This document shows, in pieces, positions 1 through 14,700 of a DNA stretch of 64,000 nt (position 1 is the stretch's first letter; every line of letters starts with the position of its first letter). Both the position numbers and the translations under genes were made by a program. Origin of the DNA: Ciona intestinalis (lineage: Eukaryota; Chordata; Ascidiacea; Phlebobranchia; Cionidae); the NCBI RefSeq assembly GCF_000224145.3, contig NC_020170.2:460661-524660 (forward strand), read 5' to 3'. The notes beneath the pieces are model-generated. The model had not been told where the DNA came from. It was given only the letters and a program-made list of their open reading frames with translations, and made no database searches.

Positions 1-39
1 TATATATAGTATATATATATATTACACATCAGGACTAAC

Positions 40-3000
40 CTGCCAAGTTTGTCCAAAATCGACCGACCTTTCCAAAGTCATGGCACCAGGCCGTGGACTC
101 CGAAACAACATGATTAAGTGTGTGAAGTAAAAAGACGTCTGCAGGTCAAACTGGATCGTAACGTCATCGGCGTTGTTGGCTGATTGCCACCAGGTATGAG
201 AGCCGGTGAACGGTGAATCGAGCATGTGTGAGCCCGGATGATCGCCGGTACCACAGCGTCTACAAATTGGCGCCGTACATGAGTCTGTACCTGGGTCACA
301 ATAGATTTCCCCTTTCCTCCCCAAACCACATGTGCTGGTCACTGATACGCTGCGACCCGCAGCCAGGTTGCCTACATCACCATGGCAACTGTGACGACCA
401 CACCGTTGACTGAGTGAGCGTAAAACTAAAACAAAAAACGCAGGACTAATTGAATTAATCAACGACAAATGATTATATAGGGCCAGATATTGTACATTCA
501 ACAACGTAACTGTATCCATACCCTATTCTAAAATTATCCGCGAGCTCGAAGCTATATAAATTATATACATTAATTGCTATACTTACGTTTACCCTACGTT
601 AATTTTAAATGTTAAAACATTGCCTATAAGTTGAACCCACGTTAATATTAACCGCAGACTTGTGTTTATACCTTCTCACGTGTTCATGCAAAAGTCAACA
701 GCGAGCGAAAAGTGGTAGACAAATTAACGATTATGCCTGAACATGTGATCAATTCGTTTATACAACGTTTAATGCAACATAATAACAAAATGTTGGTGAC
801 TTACCGCCACTAAACAAGAGGATCAAGACTTGATATTTCATTCTACCAAACATACATTACGTGATAAACGAATAACACTACCTTATTGACATATATATTC
901 TGCAGTGATTCACATGCCTGACGTAACACTATCGTAACTATTAGTGTCCAGTTCTATGTATTTACCCTGCAAGGCTATCGCTGTCGTTTAAGTGTCTAAC
1001 TTCCTCACCTCTCGTACGTTTTATTTCAGTCCCGTAAATAAATAGTTGCCGCCAATCGGCGAGCTCCGTTTTTCAGCTGAAGAATTTTTATGACGTAACC
1101 ATGTTTTGGCGATGTGGTGGGCAGAACGTTTTTCGCACAACTCATTCGGCGAGATCTTGATCGCTTTTTCTCACTGTTCAATCTCATGGCCCTTTCTCTG
1201 TCATAACGGCGTGACTGAGATTTCTCTTAGTAATGGGGTGTACAAAAATATAAATATACCTCGAACAATCGGACGACACAGAACAATACGAAGATGGTTT
1301 ATTCAAGCCTCTGTTACAATAATAAGATCGTACAATGACGTCACATTTGGCGAAAGGGGAAAGTGTGACAAAGCAACAATTCTTGCACAGCGAAAACAAA
1401 TTAACTTTTAAAGAAATCTTAACTTACGGAAAAATTTGGTTTACCAAGTTTTTATTGGTGGCACCATGGTTTGTATTGATGTTATAACATAAACAAATTC
1501 CAAGGATATTTAATGTATCTGAACGCAGTCATGTATGACGCGCCTATCTTGTGTTCGCACCGATTATGACGTCATTACCGGATGACGTACCAAAGAGGTC
1601 CATGAACACATATATTTTTTGGTATTGTTTTGTATACATTCCTGACACAGCGGCGTGCGCTTATGTGTGAACAAACTATTATTTTTTTCTGAAGTATGCT
1701 TCCTTACCCACCACATATCTACACTTATATTTAACCTTCTGTATTTTCCGAACGGACACGTAAACCAAGTTTCGAACGTTAATCTAATGTTGTGTGTTTT
1801 TATACAGCAAAATATTTACCTGCAGGTGCAGAAAATCGCAGGTGCTGAGCTTATATATCTACAATCTACATAACTAACCTCAACGCCTGTGGTTTAATAC
1901 ACATTTTATTTGATTGACAATTCAATCAAAATGCATGGAATCCCTGACTCGTATACAGTTACCAAATACAATGGTTCGGGAACCACAGTGGCGACAGCAA
2001 GTTGATCTGCGTTAACGTCATTAAGATATCAAATCTCTTGTGGCAAGTCGCAACCCACGCGCTTTGCAAGCTTACGCATTCCATCGGAATGAATAACAAC
2101 GGACTTGAGATAACGTTGGTATAGTCCACAAAAATTTAAATAGCAAGAGCAGATGATATATTTACGTTTTAAAATAATGTGTGTGCTACTCGATGTTATT
2201 GGCATTATAATGTTTGTTAAAACATAACCCTATAGCATGTAAAACACATGGAGAAAATATAATCAAGACTTGCAAAGTAATTAAATAAGTACAGTTTCCA
2301 TTTTAAAGTGCGGTAGCTTTGATTTTGGTAAACTTTGATATAACTTTGCCTTTACTATATTACTAAGTAAAATTAAGGATAAGGGTATATTTTCTACTTC
2401 CGCCTTCGTTCTCATGTTAACCGGGTTGCTAGCTCTCCTCGCGGCCAACGTGCACACGGCTGGTAGCCATTTCAATCGGCACAATATCAATTGGCTGCTC
2501 GCACCGGCCATAGTTAGTGAATATCTAAATCAGCCTACAATATGCGTATTGATTTATAAATAAATTAATACGCATAATGTATAGGCTAACTTCCCACTAC
2601 ACTTTCACTAAACTTATTAGGATGTGGAAAGATGGGACACTTTTAGTACATAATGTTTAAACATCCCGATCATGTTTTAAACAATTAACAACGGTCTATG
2701 AGAGTCGGGAGGATACGTTTTTGGGGGTCATGACGGTGCGTTTGTTTGAATGTTCTTTGTTTACTACCAAATGAGACAAGAAAATAAAATAAAACGTGTC
2801 CCATCTTCCCCACCCTAATGTACTATTCTTGAAGGAATTACACGAGGAAAAGCATAGGCACAGACTTAGCCAAGCAAGACAAGGTCGTGTTGTTTAATCT
2901 CTGAGATACAAATGAAATATAGTGCACCATAATACAATGCATTTGGCAGCTTGACGCTAAAATACACAGGGTCTGCTAGTACATTAAAACCTCTCGTCCA

Positions 3001-3539
3001 AATAAACCGTATTTATACAGCAAGTCACAAAAATAAAATATCGCCAAAACCATAGAGATATTATGAAAAGATATATTTAAGATTTGTAAATATTAATATC
3101 TAAAATATCTGTGGTTAAAACAAAATTTCTTTCCTTACTTTTTAGGGCACGAATTAGGTGATCATATAGTTTTTTTTCGTCGAACAGTTGTTTTGGTGTT
3201 TTTATTCTCCGGTTGTTAGTTTCCGCTCATCTCAGTTCTCATTCTTAATATCTTAAGTCTTTTAATTTTGTCCAAAATTAATTAATAATTTGTGAATTTT
3301 AGAACAAAAACGTTTCGATTAACCGCAAAACTAGCATACAATAAATGTTAAGCATAATTAGAGTAACCAACCATTGTAATGTATGTAAATGAATGAATGT
3401 AACGATTACTTTCCTGTTTAATCAAAAGCGGAAAAAGGTTAATCTTAAACCCTAATTCATTATTTGCACCCTGAGAAATATTTCTAACTAAGCATAGTGT
3501 TATAAACCATAGTGTCTCAAAATATCGATCCCAAACCAT
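40..3539 (-). CDS. Laminin beta-like chain, 5' end (partial)
   Basis: Two exons are supported. The exon at 40-409 (minus) encodes an LN (laminin N-terminal) segment: SVTSTCGL, then HTWWQSANNADDVTIQFDL, HFTHLIM-like FYFTHLIM, and ERSVDFGQTWQ. These are hallmarks of laminin beta/gamma LN domains, which polymerise the basement-membrane laminin network. It has acceptor cactcag (410-411 on plus) and donor CAG|gttag at 39. The first coding exon is proposed at 3451-3539: ATG at 3539, a hydrophobic leader (WFITLCLV), and a phase-2 donor (gtttaag) that joins in frame to give ...NNELGQRCGRHSCHGD, close to laminin N-termini just after the signal peptide. A TATATATA box lies about 70 bp upstream. The gene continues past the left edge. 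The LN call is strong; exon 1 is inference because its donor is weak. Confidence 0.8.
410..3450 (-). other. First intron of the laminin-like gene
   Basis: About 3 kb with no further coding exon that I can support. It contains one complete MITE at 2619-2820. A short minus-strand reading frame at 2281-2511 has a leader-like N-terminus but no donor in the phase needed to join the LN exon, so it is not annotated as a gene. Confidence 0.5.
2619..2820 (+). mobile_element. MITE copy (foldback, GTGGGGAAGATGGGACAC ends)
   Basis: Starts aggatgtggaaagatgggac and ends gtgtcccatcttccccaccc. Inner words (gttttaaacaattaacaacg, ctttgtttactaccaaatg) match the copies at 36183 and 37386. Confidence 0.9.
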
Positions 3540-3610
3540 CACAGTTGCATTGCATGACTTTAACTGCTAGCTACCGATCACGCTTCCGCAGAAGCATCGA
3601 AAGACCGCCT

Positions 3611-3618
3611 ATATATAG
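3611..3618 (-). promoter_or_regulatory. TATA box candidate for the laminin-like gene
   Basis: A TATATATA run lies about 72 bp upstream of the proposed laminin ATG (3539) on the minus strand, followed by a GGCGG-containing stretch. The spacing suits a core promoter with a short 5' leader. Such runs are frequent in AT-rich DNA, so this is suggestive only. Confidence 0.35.
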
Positions 3619-3921
3619 TATCTGTCAACTTTGGGTGTGTGGGTTACTCAATCTACACAACGATTAACACAACAGCAGCAAACGATAATGTTAACAATTG
3701 TAAATTTACAACTAAACACATGTTCCAGGAGTTTTACGATGCTTATTTAAAGTTTACGCATATTCATTATTATTCATGTTATTATAGACCGTGACCAGAC
3801 TCTGTAAAAAAAATAATCACCCATAAAGTAACATATATGGTAACTCGTAAGCCGGCACGAGGTGTTACACCCGTATGATAACGACTGTCGTTTTCCGGCC
3901 ACGCGAGGATAAAGTAAGTAA

Positions 3922-3957
3922 CATTCATTTTCATTCATTCATTTATTCATTCATTCA
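3922..3957. repeat. Tetranucleotide microsatellite (cattc/attc type)
   Basis: Imperfect run of cattcattcattt units between the laminin-like and DOCK start codons. Confidence 0.7.
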
Positions 3958-4372
3958 AAAAATGTTTTTTTTTACGGACTCCGACCGTGACCATTTATTG
4001 GAGCTGTGCTCTCCTGTTTAGATGTTATTTTATGCATCAGAACAACAGTGGAAATTACGGAAATCAGTTAAAAATAATAATATTGTAAATTTTCGATAAA
4101 GTAAATCAATGTATAAACTATTGAATTGTACTTTAACTTAATAATTTAGACGTGTATCTTAATTTTGAATAGTTAATAATCACATATTTAACATTACTGC
4201 AAACTCCGATTTACATTCCGATTTAAAAAGTGGAATTCCGTAGAATTTACGCACAGTTAAAACGTAATTCCAAAGAGTCTTGCAATTTTTTCACAACATC
4301 TTTATTTTGGTATTAACATTTAATTTGCACAGTTGGTGTTAAAATGTTTGGATATTAATGTAAGTCTTAGAA

Positions 4373-5703
4373 ATGCCAGGTTCAGGCTGGATTCTTCCGG
4401 TCAAAGCAAAGTACGGTGTTGGTAAGCTGTTATACTTAATTGGTTCCTAAATATGTTTTCGATCCAAAGTGCGATTTGGCGTTTGTTATTTAAACTAGTA
4501 ATTTTTTCCTGCAATTGAATATAAATAGTAGAAGCAATTGCAAAAATGAAATCATAACATATGCTTCCCAGTACACTTACACCATACTAGTTATTATTAA
4601 CTCATGATCTACATTAACACCATTAATTTACAACTAGAATACTTTGTCATATTTTTAGTTTATTAATGCCATTGCGTTACAATAAGTCCATAAGTTGTTC
4701 AATTTGTGTCAATCAATGTTTAGCTTACCGACCTTAAAAGAGCGTTGTTAATTGTCCAAAACATGAGCAGGAAGTATATGGGATATTGGATAACATAAAA
4801 GTTAACTGTTATCTTGCCACGCCAATCATGCATTGAGAATTATTTTTTCTGCTGGAATTTATCATTATATTCAGACTGCTAGCTTCCATTTAATTTTTAT
4901 AGAAGTTGTAATAACATTTTGTTTTATTAAATGAGTCAAAATGACAGTGTAGCTATCCCATTTTTTATTTTTCAGTTGTGTACAGTTATTACACCAAATC
5001 TGAAAACCACCTCAATCTATCAGTGGGAGATGTAGTTCACATAATTGAAGAATATGAAGGTAACATAAAAACATTAGGTTCGTTTATAATAACAAATTGT
5101 TGAATTTGCCGGGTTATGTTTTGTTCCATGACACAAGATTTGTAACATTGTAACTTCTTATATGCAGTTTTTCTTATTTGTGTCAGAGTAATATGCATTT
5201 TCTGGAAATATACATTCATCAATATCCATGTAAAATAATCACTTTCCAGCCTACCATGTTGTGTTAAGTGTAGTCAAAATGTTTAAGCCTGCTACATATC
5301 ATACAATATTTTTAATTAAATATTCTTGTCACACAAAACCTGTAACTTGTACTAATTTGATTTAAGGAACATGGTATAGAGGTTTTGTTATTGGAAACAA
5401 AAGTAAAAAGGTAAGATTTAAGTCATGTAACCGTTTAACGTTTAATTGTTTTCAAATGCAGGTACAGCTTTAGATGCATTGTATTTAATTTACAGACTTC
5501 TAACTTTTATTATATATTGGATTTGTTTAAGGTTTGAGTTTAGAATTGAATTTAAAGAAGTAATATTAAAGCTAAAATTTAGCTTTGTTTTTATTTTTTG
5601 TTTTGATAAGCCTATAATATCTTCCCAATTAAATTTATTTTAATCAGGGAGTGTTTCCTTCCAACTATGTTCATCTTAAGGAAGCAGTGGTTGAGAGAAG
5701 GGG
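4373..5703 (+). other. DOCK exons 1-4: SH3 domain
   Basis: Exons: 4373-4421, 4976-5059, 5367-5410, 5648-5703. They encode residues 1-77: [20 protein letters not shown], then [39 protein letters not shown]. The ALYDY-like start, the WYRG tryptophan and the FPSNYV end are the standard SH3 signature. In DOCK1/2 this domain contacts ELMO and folds back on DHR-2. Each boundary has GT-AG sites. Confidence 0.95.
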
Positions 5704-8700
5704 GTAAGGTGTTGGTTAACTCTGTTTTATTATTATAAAATAATGCAGAATCATGTAGACCTATCTCATTTCTTAAAATGGGTGCCGCAATTTAACAACG
5801 ATTTGTTACACAATTTTTACATGTGTTGTAGCTGTCCTCAACTGCAACGATTTTTGTCATCGCCCAAAATATTAAGAAATAAATTAGTGGCAGTGAGTAG
5901 CAGCAATTGGACTGGGCTAAACTAGTTCACAAAATTTGGTAAATATATAAAATGTTAATCAAAGACTTTATGAACCCCCAGTTACAAACTCACTTCTGGG
6001 TCGTGATCCAAGGGGTCAATAAAGTGTGCAGCATGAATCATTTTTTCACTTTGCATAAAACAATCCAGGCGAACTGAAAACATCATTCCAACTGAACTTC
6101 CTATTGTACAAGAAGTTACCAATGTACTAAGGGAGTGGGGAACCATATGGAAGAATATGTACAAGGTATATATTACTTTATATAGTTAAACATACCCTAT
6201 TATAGAGATGTATCATGTATGCTGCAACTAAACTGTAGTTTGATAATTTCCTAACATGGCGCAGATAATCTAGAAATGCACTTGCAAGTGTATGTTTGCA
6301 AAGCAGATAACACCACACATGTTCACACATGCTTAGTATTTTTGTTATTTTCTTCCAAATTGATACCGCTTTTTATTACTAATAAACAGCCAACTGTTAC
6401 TGTTTATTAACTTTGTCGTAGTGATTAAAAGAGTTAATAATTTACAAAATATAAACTGTTTGTTATACCAATACATAAAGTTTTAACTACATAGTCTAGT
6501 ACACATATATTAATAACATTAGCATTTTATGGATGCTTATAAACTGTTGCTATCATGCATCATTTACATCTAAGGCAATCATTTTCTGTATACTGACATT
6601 TTAATGTTTTATTCTGGTCATCTTTACCAGGGTAAATACATCTTGCTACATTACATGGATAGCATGTATAATGTAACAAATCCCTCTTCTACAGGCACAA
6701 GACAACCTCGATGTTTTCAAGCACGTTCGAACAATGATGAGGGAGATAATTGAAAAGAGGAAGAGAGTTTTATCCGGAACTCTTCCCGCTGATGAGATGA
6801 CAAAGATCTGTCATCAACTTGCTGATCTTGTGGATGTTGGAAATCGTCTTCTTAAACTTGATCTTAGTGTCCGTAATGAAAAGACGTATCAACTTGCTGA
6901 CATTCGGGATTTGAGTTCACTTGAAGTGTTCAGAATGGTGAGTATGTGAATTCATTCCTTAAATCCACCATTGTCGCGGTTTGTTTGTACTTGGGCAAGA
7001 CACAAGGATGTATGGTTCCATGCTGTACATCATGGTAACTTTTGATTTGTGTAATAACTCTTGTGTGAGCTCACCATGTTACAATTATTAAGTGACCATC
7101 ATTATTCTTAGGTTTTATTACTCATAATATTTTGGTTTTATGTTATGAATATTAACGTTTTTGTTCTATTGCAAAAACAAAAGTTGTTAACCTTATTGTT
7201 ACTTTACCATCAGCATGAAGTTGCTTCTACAAAAGTTGATAAAAAGATTCAGGAGAAAAAGATAGATAGACACGATAAAACAAAAGTGATGGAGACCATA
7301 CAAGAAGCAAGGAAATCTCATGTTTACAGGTTGGTCTTCCATTAAAATATGTCAGGTCAATACCAAAAATATGTATATATTGTTATGTTTTTTTTTATAT
7401 CTCTATAATATATTTATATGTTTATTTTATATATATAATACTTACAAAAAGAATTGAGTTATTGTTATTGGTGTTGCTTTAGTTTATCAAAAAGCATTAA
7501 GATTGTGTGATGCATTTTATGCTTATTATTGGTAACTAGTGAGGGTACTGATCTGACTTATTTCCCCAAATGTTTACCTTATACTGCATATAATATTTAA
7601 TATACTCATTTTTATTAGTGCAGTTATTGTTGGACAAACATAATGTAATTAGCCCCAGAATTGAGATCTTTATGTTATGTCTTTATTATTATTGTATGAA
7701 TGTTGCTTTTTTATATCGCATTTGGAAACTTTACAAGTTATGTCGCAACTTTTAAAATGTTTTCATTGGTATGATTGGCTATACCTTTTTATTTGTTTAT
7801 GACATCATTATTTGATGATATCATCATCCACCAGCTTGTATGTTGCTGTAAAAAACTTTGTTTGTCGGATTGGTGAAGAAGCTGACGTCTTCATGTCTTT
7901 ATATGATGGAGGGGAGAATGTTTTCATCAGGTACTTGCTGCTTATACTTAAATAACTCATGTCTGTTTTATTAACCTGCAATTTTTAAAATGTAAAGTTG
8001 TGTTTATTTTGAAGTTTAATTCATCCAGAATGTTTCAAGAGCATAATAGATGTTCCAACTGCAGTGAGAACAGCTTTGAAACTGAGTTCTAGCATTACTA
8101 ATTGAATATGTTTCACTTTTTAGCGAGAACTACTATGTGAGATGGGGTAGTCAAGGTTTACCAAAGAACATTGATATGTTAAATAATTTGAAAGCAATAT
8201 TTACAGTAAGTTCTCAATTTTTTAAAAATATTTTCGTTGTTTGAATACTGTTAAAAGTACCATTTGTTCATAAATGAGGTCATTCACATAAACAATAAGG
8301 TCAGGGTCATGTATTGTTACATTTGTTAGGTTATACAATGAACGATCTTTGTCTTTTTTCTCTGTTTGTGAGTATGGTTAACATGAGCCATTCATGTATT
8401 TTCCTGGATTACAAAATGAAAGTGAAGGTTTTGTGTATGTATTCGTTTGTACAAATGATGGAAAAACAAGATCCACTCTAGCAGTATTTTATAAAAAGAT
8501 AAAAAGTTGAACACCTTTGATCCAGAAAAACTGACTAACTTCCCACCATTTATATTCTTTTTAGTTCACCTTATTGTTTTTGTTGATATTATTAATGTCA
8601 CTCTAAACAAGTTGCCTTATATTCTATAACATTTAAGTTGTAATAAATTGTGCTTCTATATGCATCAAATCAAGTATTATATTTGTTTTTATTCATTAAA

Positions 8701-11700
8701 TATTTTTACAGGACCTTGGAAGTAAGGATCTTCTTCGAGAAAAAATATTCCTTGTGTGTAAGATTATAAGGATAGGTGAGTAATGTGTCAGGAAATAAAG
8801 TTGATAATTGTAATCTTCCATTGTTACATGTATGGTTTGCAAGTCTAGTATGGGAAGCTTGTGTGTTGCAGATATCTCTTTAGAGTTATCTTTTATTATT
8901 ATTTCTTTCCACCTATAGTAAGTCTATTCATTGGTTTGTAAGTGCAGCACTTTCACTTGCTTTGTTTAGGTTTACTTGGTAAATATTTGTATTATATGCT
9001 TGGAAGTTTTTGTGAGAAATAATGGTCATGTGTAAATTAACTGAACAGCTAAAAATACCAAGGTCATACATGGATAATAAGGAGTTTAAATTAAATTAGG
9101 AATTTGTACAATAATACAGCGGCCATATAAACAATTGGTATACTTTATTTGTGTCTAGTATAGTAGAGAAAAGTTGTATCTATTAATCATTTTATAACTG
9201 GACAGCGAGTAAACTGTGTATGAATCATCAATCACTATATGTGTAATGTATGTTCCTGTTATAACTTGATGGTTAACACGGGGTGTACCAACTAATACTC
9301 TATGTTTATATTGTATAAATTAAGTAACCCCTGCAATAACTTGACAGCAAGCATAAGGTATATGAAACCTCATGTGCGTTTGGTGTGTAAGAATACATTT
9401 CTGTTGTAACTGACAGTCAGCATGAGGTGTATGAATAAACATTCTATGTTATCACTAAGGGCGAATGGAATTAAAGGAAGCCGATCACAAGAAGAGAGCA
9501 TCAGGTCTACGACGAGCATTTGGGGTTGCTGTTATGGATATAACTTCCATTATGAAGGGAACACAGGACAGCGATGAAGACAAACAACTGTTCATTCCGT
9601 TCATGCAGTAAGTTTCGAGATTTTCTGTTAAAAATACTTTTGTTTGCTGGACTACAATAATTTAGTTTGTGTTTAGAGGTCAAAGTTTTAACGTATCTCT
9701 ATCAACACAAACTGAAGAGGACATTGTTATGCTGCCGCTTATTTTTTTTACTTTCTGCATATTTTTCAGTGCATTGTAAAATTGGTAATGAGCATAAGTT
9801 CGTAGGATTCTTAATTAATGGCTATGAACCTTTTGTTATTTTTACAGTATAATAAATCGGATAATATTATAAAGTTATTTTTGTATATTTTGATATTTTA
9901 ACCTATGCATATCATAACAGCCAGTTGCATGGACTCACACAGATTAGAATTTTTTATAATGTAAATTCAAGTAACACTTAAGTTTTATTCCAGAGTTTCG
10001 GGAGAAAATGAGAATTTGCAACAAGTTATAACAAGAGCAATAAGTAGTAGGGAGATCAACCACAAAGGGCAAGGTTAGTTATGTTTACCTACTATTTCTA
10101 ATGCAAGAATCGCTTGTGTGTTTTTTATAACAATTAAAAAGAACCAAATGCTTCTGAATAAAACATACACAAATAATAGTAGGTTAAAAGATGTGTGTGC
10201 TACTTTTTTAATGTATACCTTCAATCAACAAATATTGTTTAGTTTAATAATATTAGCTACCATAAACAAACAGCCAGACTCGTGCCACTGTGCTTGCTTC
10301 ATTTAAAATAACAATTCTATTTGTTAATGCATTACTCGTGCTCAAATTTATATAAACACGTTTTCCAAGAACTGATCTTCTGGCACAAAATAATAATGCA
10401 GATTTCCTTAAACCCAACTTAACAGTCTCGGCAGTGTCGGCACAAGACAGATAAAACTTTTAGTTTAAATAAAACGTATTTGTTTTTTGTGCCAGAAGAT
10501 TAGTTCTTGAAAAATTGTCAGCGAAATATCTTTTAAGGTTTGTGGGTTTCACTGAAGATGTTGCACGGAGATTTGAAGACGATCCGACACGACTTCCAAC
10601 ATCTTGTTGATCGTTCCACTGCAGAAGTTCGGAAGATGGGATTTCCTGAGATTATAATGCCCGGTGATGTCAGGAATGATCTCTATGTTACTATTGTCCA
10701 GGTTAGGTGGTGTCATAATAATATTTGTGACACAAGTGATGCAATCACCATCTACATCGTAGTTTGTGTCTTTGTGTGCCAGGAAGCCAGTGTATTGAAA
10801 TCAGGCGCAGACTATTGTAAAACTTTCACTAATTGACAATATTTTATAAAAATATTTTGGTAGTGATCCTTATATACCACATCGTGTGGTATATAATTTT
10901 ATAAAATTCAAGGTTTTAAAATCGAGTGTGCTGCAAAAAAGCCTAAAGACCTAAGTGTTCTGTGAAGCTTAAGATTTAGACAACCCTGCATTAAATAATA
11001 TGCATCGACATGTAAAATCTTATTTAATATGTAATGTACAGCTAAGAAATAATGATAAAATAACGAATGAAAGAGAAAAAATAAGTGTTTCTATTTATGC
11101 ATAATGTATAATCACTGTATGAAGAATTGTAAATACCATGAATGTATACACATGTTTAAACGCAGTTTATCGCAAATAACTTAAGTTTGGCTCAATATGT
11201 TGCTTAGACTAACCATTATTCTACTCATACATTAAATAACCACAGGGTGAATTTGAAAAAGGGATAAAAAGTTCGCAGAAGAATGTTGAAGTTACAATGT
11301 GTGTGTGTAATGATGAAGGACATGTTATCCCTGTAAGTGTTGGTTGCTTTCTTTTGTAATTAATTCATTCAATCATTATTATGATTCTATCTTTAATATA
11401 ATATTGCCATACTAATTTTGCATTTATAAAAAAATAAAATATAACAGGTTCTGCAGATATGGTTAAGTACGAAATATATTTAATACATTGTCATTTTATA
11501 AAAAAAAATACTAGTGTATATTCATATACTTTTTATTTCATTCATAAAGAAACAACATAGAAAATCAATTTATTGATTAATTAATAATTATGTTCATGTC
11601 TATAGTTCAAGTTATTATATAGACATAAATTAGTATTATAATGTAAAATCCATACTTGTTTATCAGATGGTGGTTAGCATGGGTTCGGGTGAGAACTCTG

Positions 11701-14700
11701 AAAGTCAATATCGATCTCATATTTATTATCAGAATAAATCACCAAAATGGATGGAGACAGTGAAGGTAATGTTTCATTTATTCCTAGTAACAAACAATTC
11801 AAACTCAACATTACAATTAATACAAGGTATAAATTTCCATGGTTGCTCCAACCCAGTGGTCACTAATGGGTTGTCTAAATTGTCAGCCATAAACAGAAAA
11901 ATGACCCTAAAATACTTGGTAACCTATAAGCGAAAGATTTATGTTATACCTCCACACAGGGATTAATATGTTTAATTCATTTATTTCATACTTCAACATA
12001 CAAGTAGCCTGGGTGTTGCGTTAAGGGGAAAATATTGTCTAAAAGTATGTTATCTATAAATGGCATTGGAACTTATGTATTAGAGGCAATATCACAAACC
12101 TCTACCTGTTTTATATATTATATCATGGCAAGCTCCTGCATTTGTGAAAGTAACGCCATGAATTTTAATGTTTGTATATTTCATCGTCAGGTTGTAATCC
12201 CGATTGAGGATTTCTATAGCGCTCATCTGCGTTTCACATATCGTCATCGATCAACATTTGAGAACAAAGACAAAGCTGAGAAAGATTTTGGATTGTCGTA
12301 CGTTCGTTTGATGAAGAGTGAAGGAACTACATTACAAGATGGGGTTCATAACCTGCTTGTGTATAAGGTGGGTTTAACGATTCCAATGGCTTTAGAGCGA
12401 GATGGATTTTAACCATTTTTTTATTTTTTGACTGATGTATCAACGGTAAACATCAGTTTGCACTTCATTGAAATCAAAATATTAATTAAATAATCATATC
12501 CAAATATTCTGGATTGTGATTTACAAATAGATTATTCAGTAATTTCATAATTTCATTATCATTATGAATGGTCAAGTTAAATAAAAGACATTTTAACACA
12601 TTACTTTTTGTAAATTTAAAAAATTAATTTAGAAATTATTTTTATAAATAGTTTTGATTTTGTTATTTTATTTAACAAGTTATAAAAGTCCCCTACAATT
12701 CCAGGTTGAATCACGTAGATTGGAACCAAACGATGCAAAAAAATATCTTTCTCTTCCTCCTTCAAGATCAGACTTAGATAGTTATAAATCTAAACCTGGT
12801 GCATCACCTAGTGGTCAGAGCAGGTTGTTTAACTCTCGTGTGGAAGGATTCACGTTAAGTCGAGATACTTTCCAAATATCCACGCTTGTGTGTTCCACGA
12901 AACTAACACAGAATGGTGAGATGTTTTCCATTTGTGAAAGTAGCTGTATCAAGTGAACTGATTTGTTTTCATCGTTTATAATATTTTAGGTATAAATACT
13001 TTAAAGAGGAAGAAGTTTTCTATTTTTATTAATAAAGTTGTTTGTTGCAGTTGATTTGCTTGGTTTGTTGAAATGGCAATCACAGAAGAAGAATTTGAAA
13101 AAGAATTTGCAATCGTTGATGAAAGTTGATGGGGAGGAAGTTGTAAAGGTGGGATGGAGTTTGGATTATGACAAGTTTTTTCTGCATACTGACAATTTCT
13201 TATAATATGTTATCGGTTTTACCAGTTTAATTAGTTGTTGATCTAAAACTTCTTTATTATTTCAGTTTCTTCAAGATACGTTGGATGCTTTGTTCAATAT
13301 TATGATGGAACATCTTGATAATGGATCTTATGATGCATTAGTGTTTGATGCATTGGTGAATAATATATAGTTGTTGTTACATCATTTATATATGTTGGTA
13401 GATGTAGTTGAAACAACATTTTTTCTTTTAAATATTTGGCTATTAGAATGAAGATCTAATAATTAAAAATACAACAAACCTAAATTAAAGCCACACAGAA
13501 AACGCATATTTGTATCATATCATTATTGAAAATAAAGAAAATGATATGTCATTTTATAATGCGTTGTGAAATATTACCCCTATTTACAGATCTACATCAT
13601 TGCGCTCATAGCAGAGAAGAAGTTCTATCACTTCCATGCAGTGTTGGATAGTTATATACTTGAACATTTCAGTGCCACACTTGCTTATGAGTAAGTTTAC
13701 AATCATTGTTGTTTTTTTATTCTATTTTATTAATGTGGATTTATAAATACATGGTGTCTAAAAATTAACAGTTTTTTAAAGCAATACCTTGATAACTACA
13801 ATGTTAGGAATTAGTTTTTTTTAAAGCAAGTAAAAACTGTTTGGTTATTTTAGCCAGGATTGTCAAAAGTATGGTCATGTGAAAAAATGTCAAAAGTTTT
13901 TGGGACACCTGTACATTATTACAAAATGTAATAAAATTATTTTTGTTCCCGCCAATAATGAAATTCTATCTAAATTCCATCATGCTACAAAATGTGTGTA
14001 TGCTGCCACAAATATTTTAGTAAATGTCACATATTAACACTTTAAACTTGGATAAGCTTGGAACTAAAACTTTCGCAAAGTTATTTTGGCAAGATTTTCA
14101 AACTACCAAATCTATTCAAACCCTCAGAGTCATTCTGACATATTTGTCCAAATTATCATCCATATGTTTAATAATACAATTTATTTTTAAACGGCAACGA
14201 GTTTTTACCTGTGTTGTCTGATCTAAAACAATGATTATTTCACACGACACATCACACATTGTCTGTTAAAATAATGCCTGCTTCTGTGGTTGGCACAGTT
14301 TTGTGATTAGCTGCCAACTTTTCAGGTGAAATTCCAAGCTTTTCAACATAATATTTGTTCCACAGAAAACTGACCAAGGTTCTTGTCATGTACCTTGATA
14401 AAGCACAACAGGAGAATTACAGAGAACCACTGATGAAGGCACTTAAGGCTTTGGAATATATATTCAAGTTCATTGTTAGATCAAGGATATTGTTTCAACA
14501 GTGAGTTGAACTGTGTTGATATATACAGGGTACAAATAATAAGGCTTAATGTTAATATATAACTGAAAATTCAAAGCTAAAAGTTTAAAGCTTACAAAAT
14601 GAAATAAACAATTCACAATCAAGATCCTATAAATACTAAGTTCACATCCTAGCCTATAGCTTCTGAACTGGGCCATAATTTGTTCTCAACCTTAAACTCT

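Larger units (their letters stand above)
3540..4372. promoter_or_regulatory. Divergent promoter region between laminin-like gene and DOCK
   Basis: About 830 bp separates the proposed start codons of two head-to-head genes, so the promoters of both probably lie here. It includes a cattc-type tetranucleotide repeat at about 3922-3957. No binding motif is claimed. Confidence 0.45.

Noticed and set aside
1106..1411. 101-aa plus-strand frame in the laminin intron
   Set aside because: No recognisable domain, no consistent splice context, overlapping equally long frame on the other strand.
2281..2511. Minus-strand frame starting MAGASSQLILCRLKWLPAVC as a laminin first exon
   Set aside because: No good donor in the phase needed by the LN exon; the 3451-3539 exon fits better in phase, leader and promoter position.
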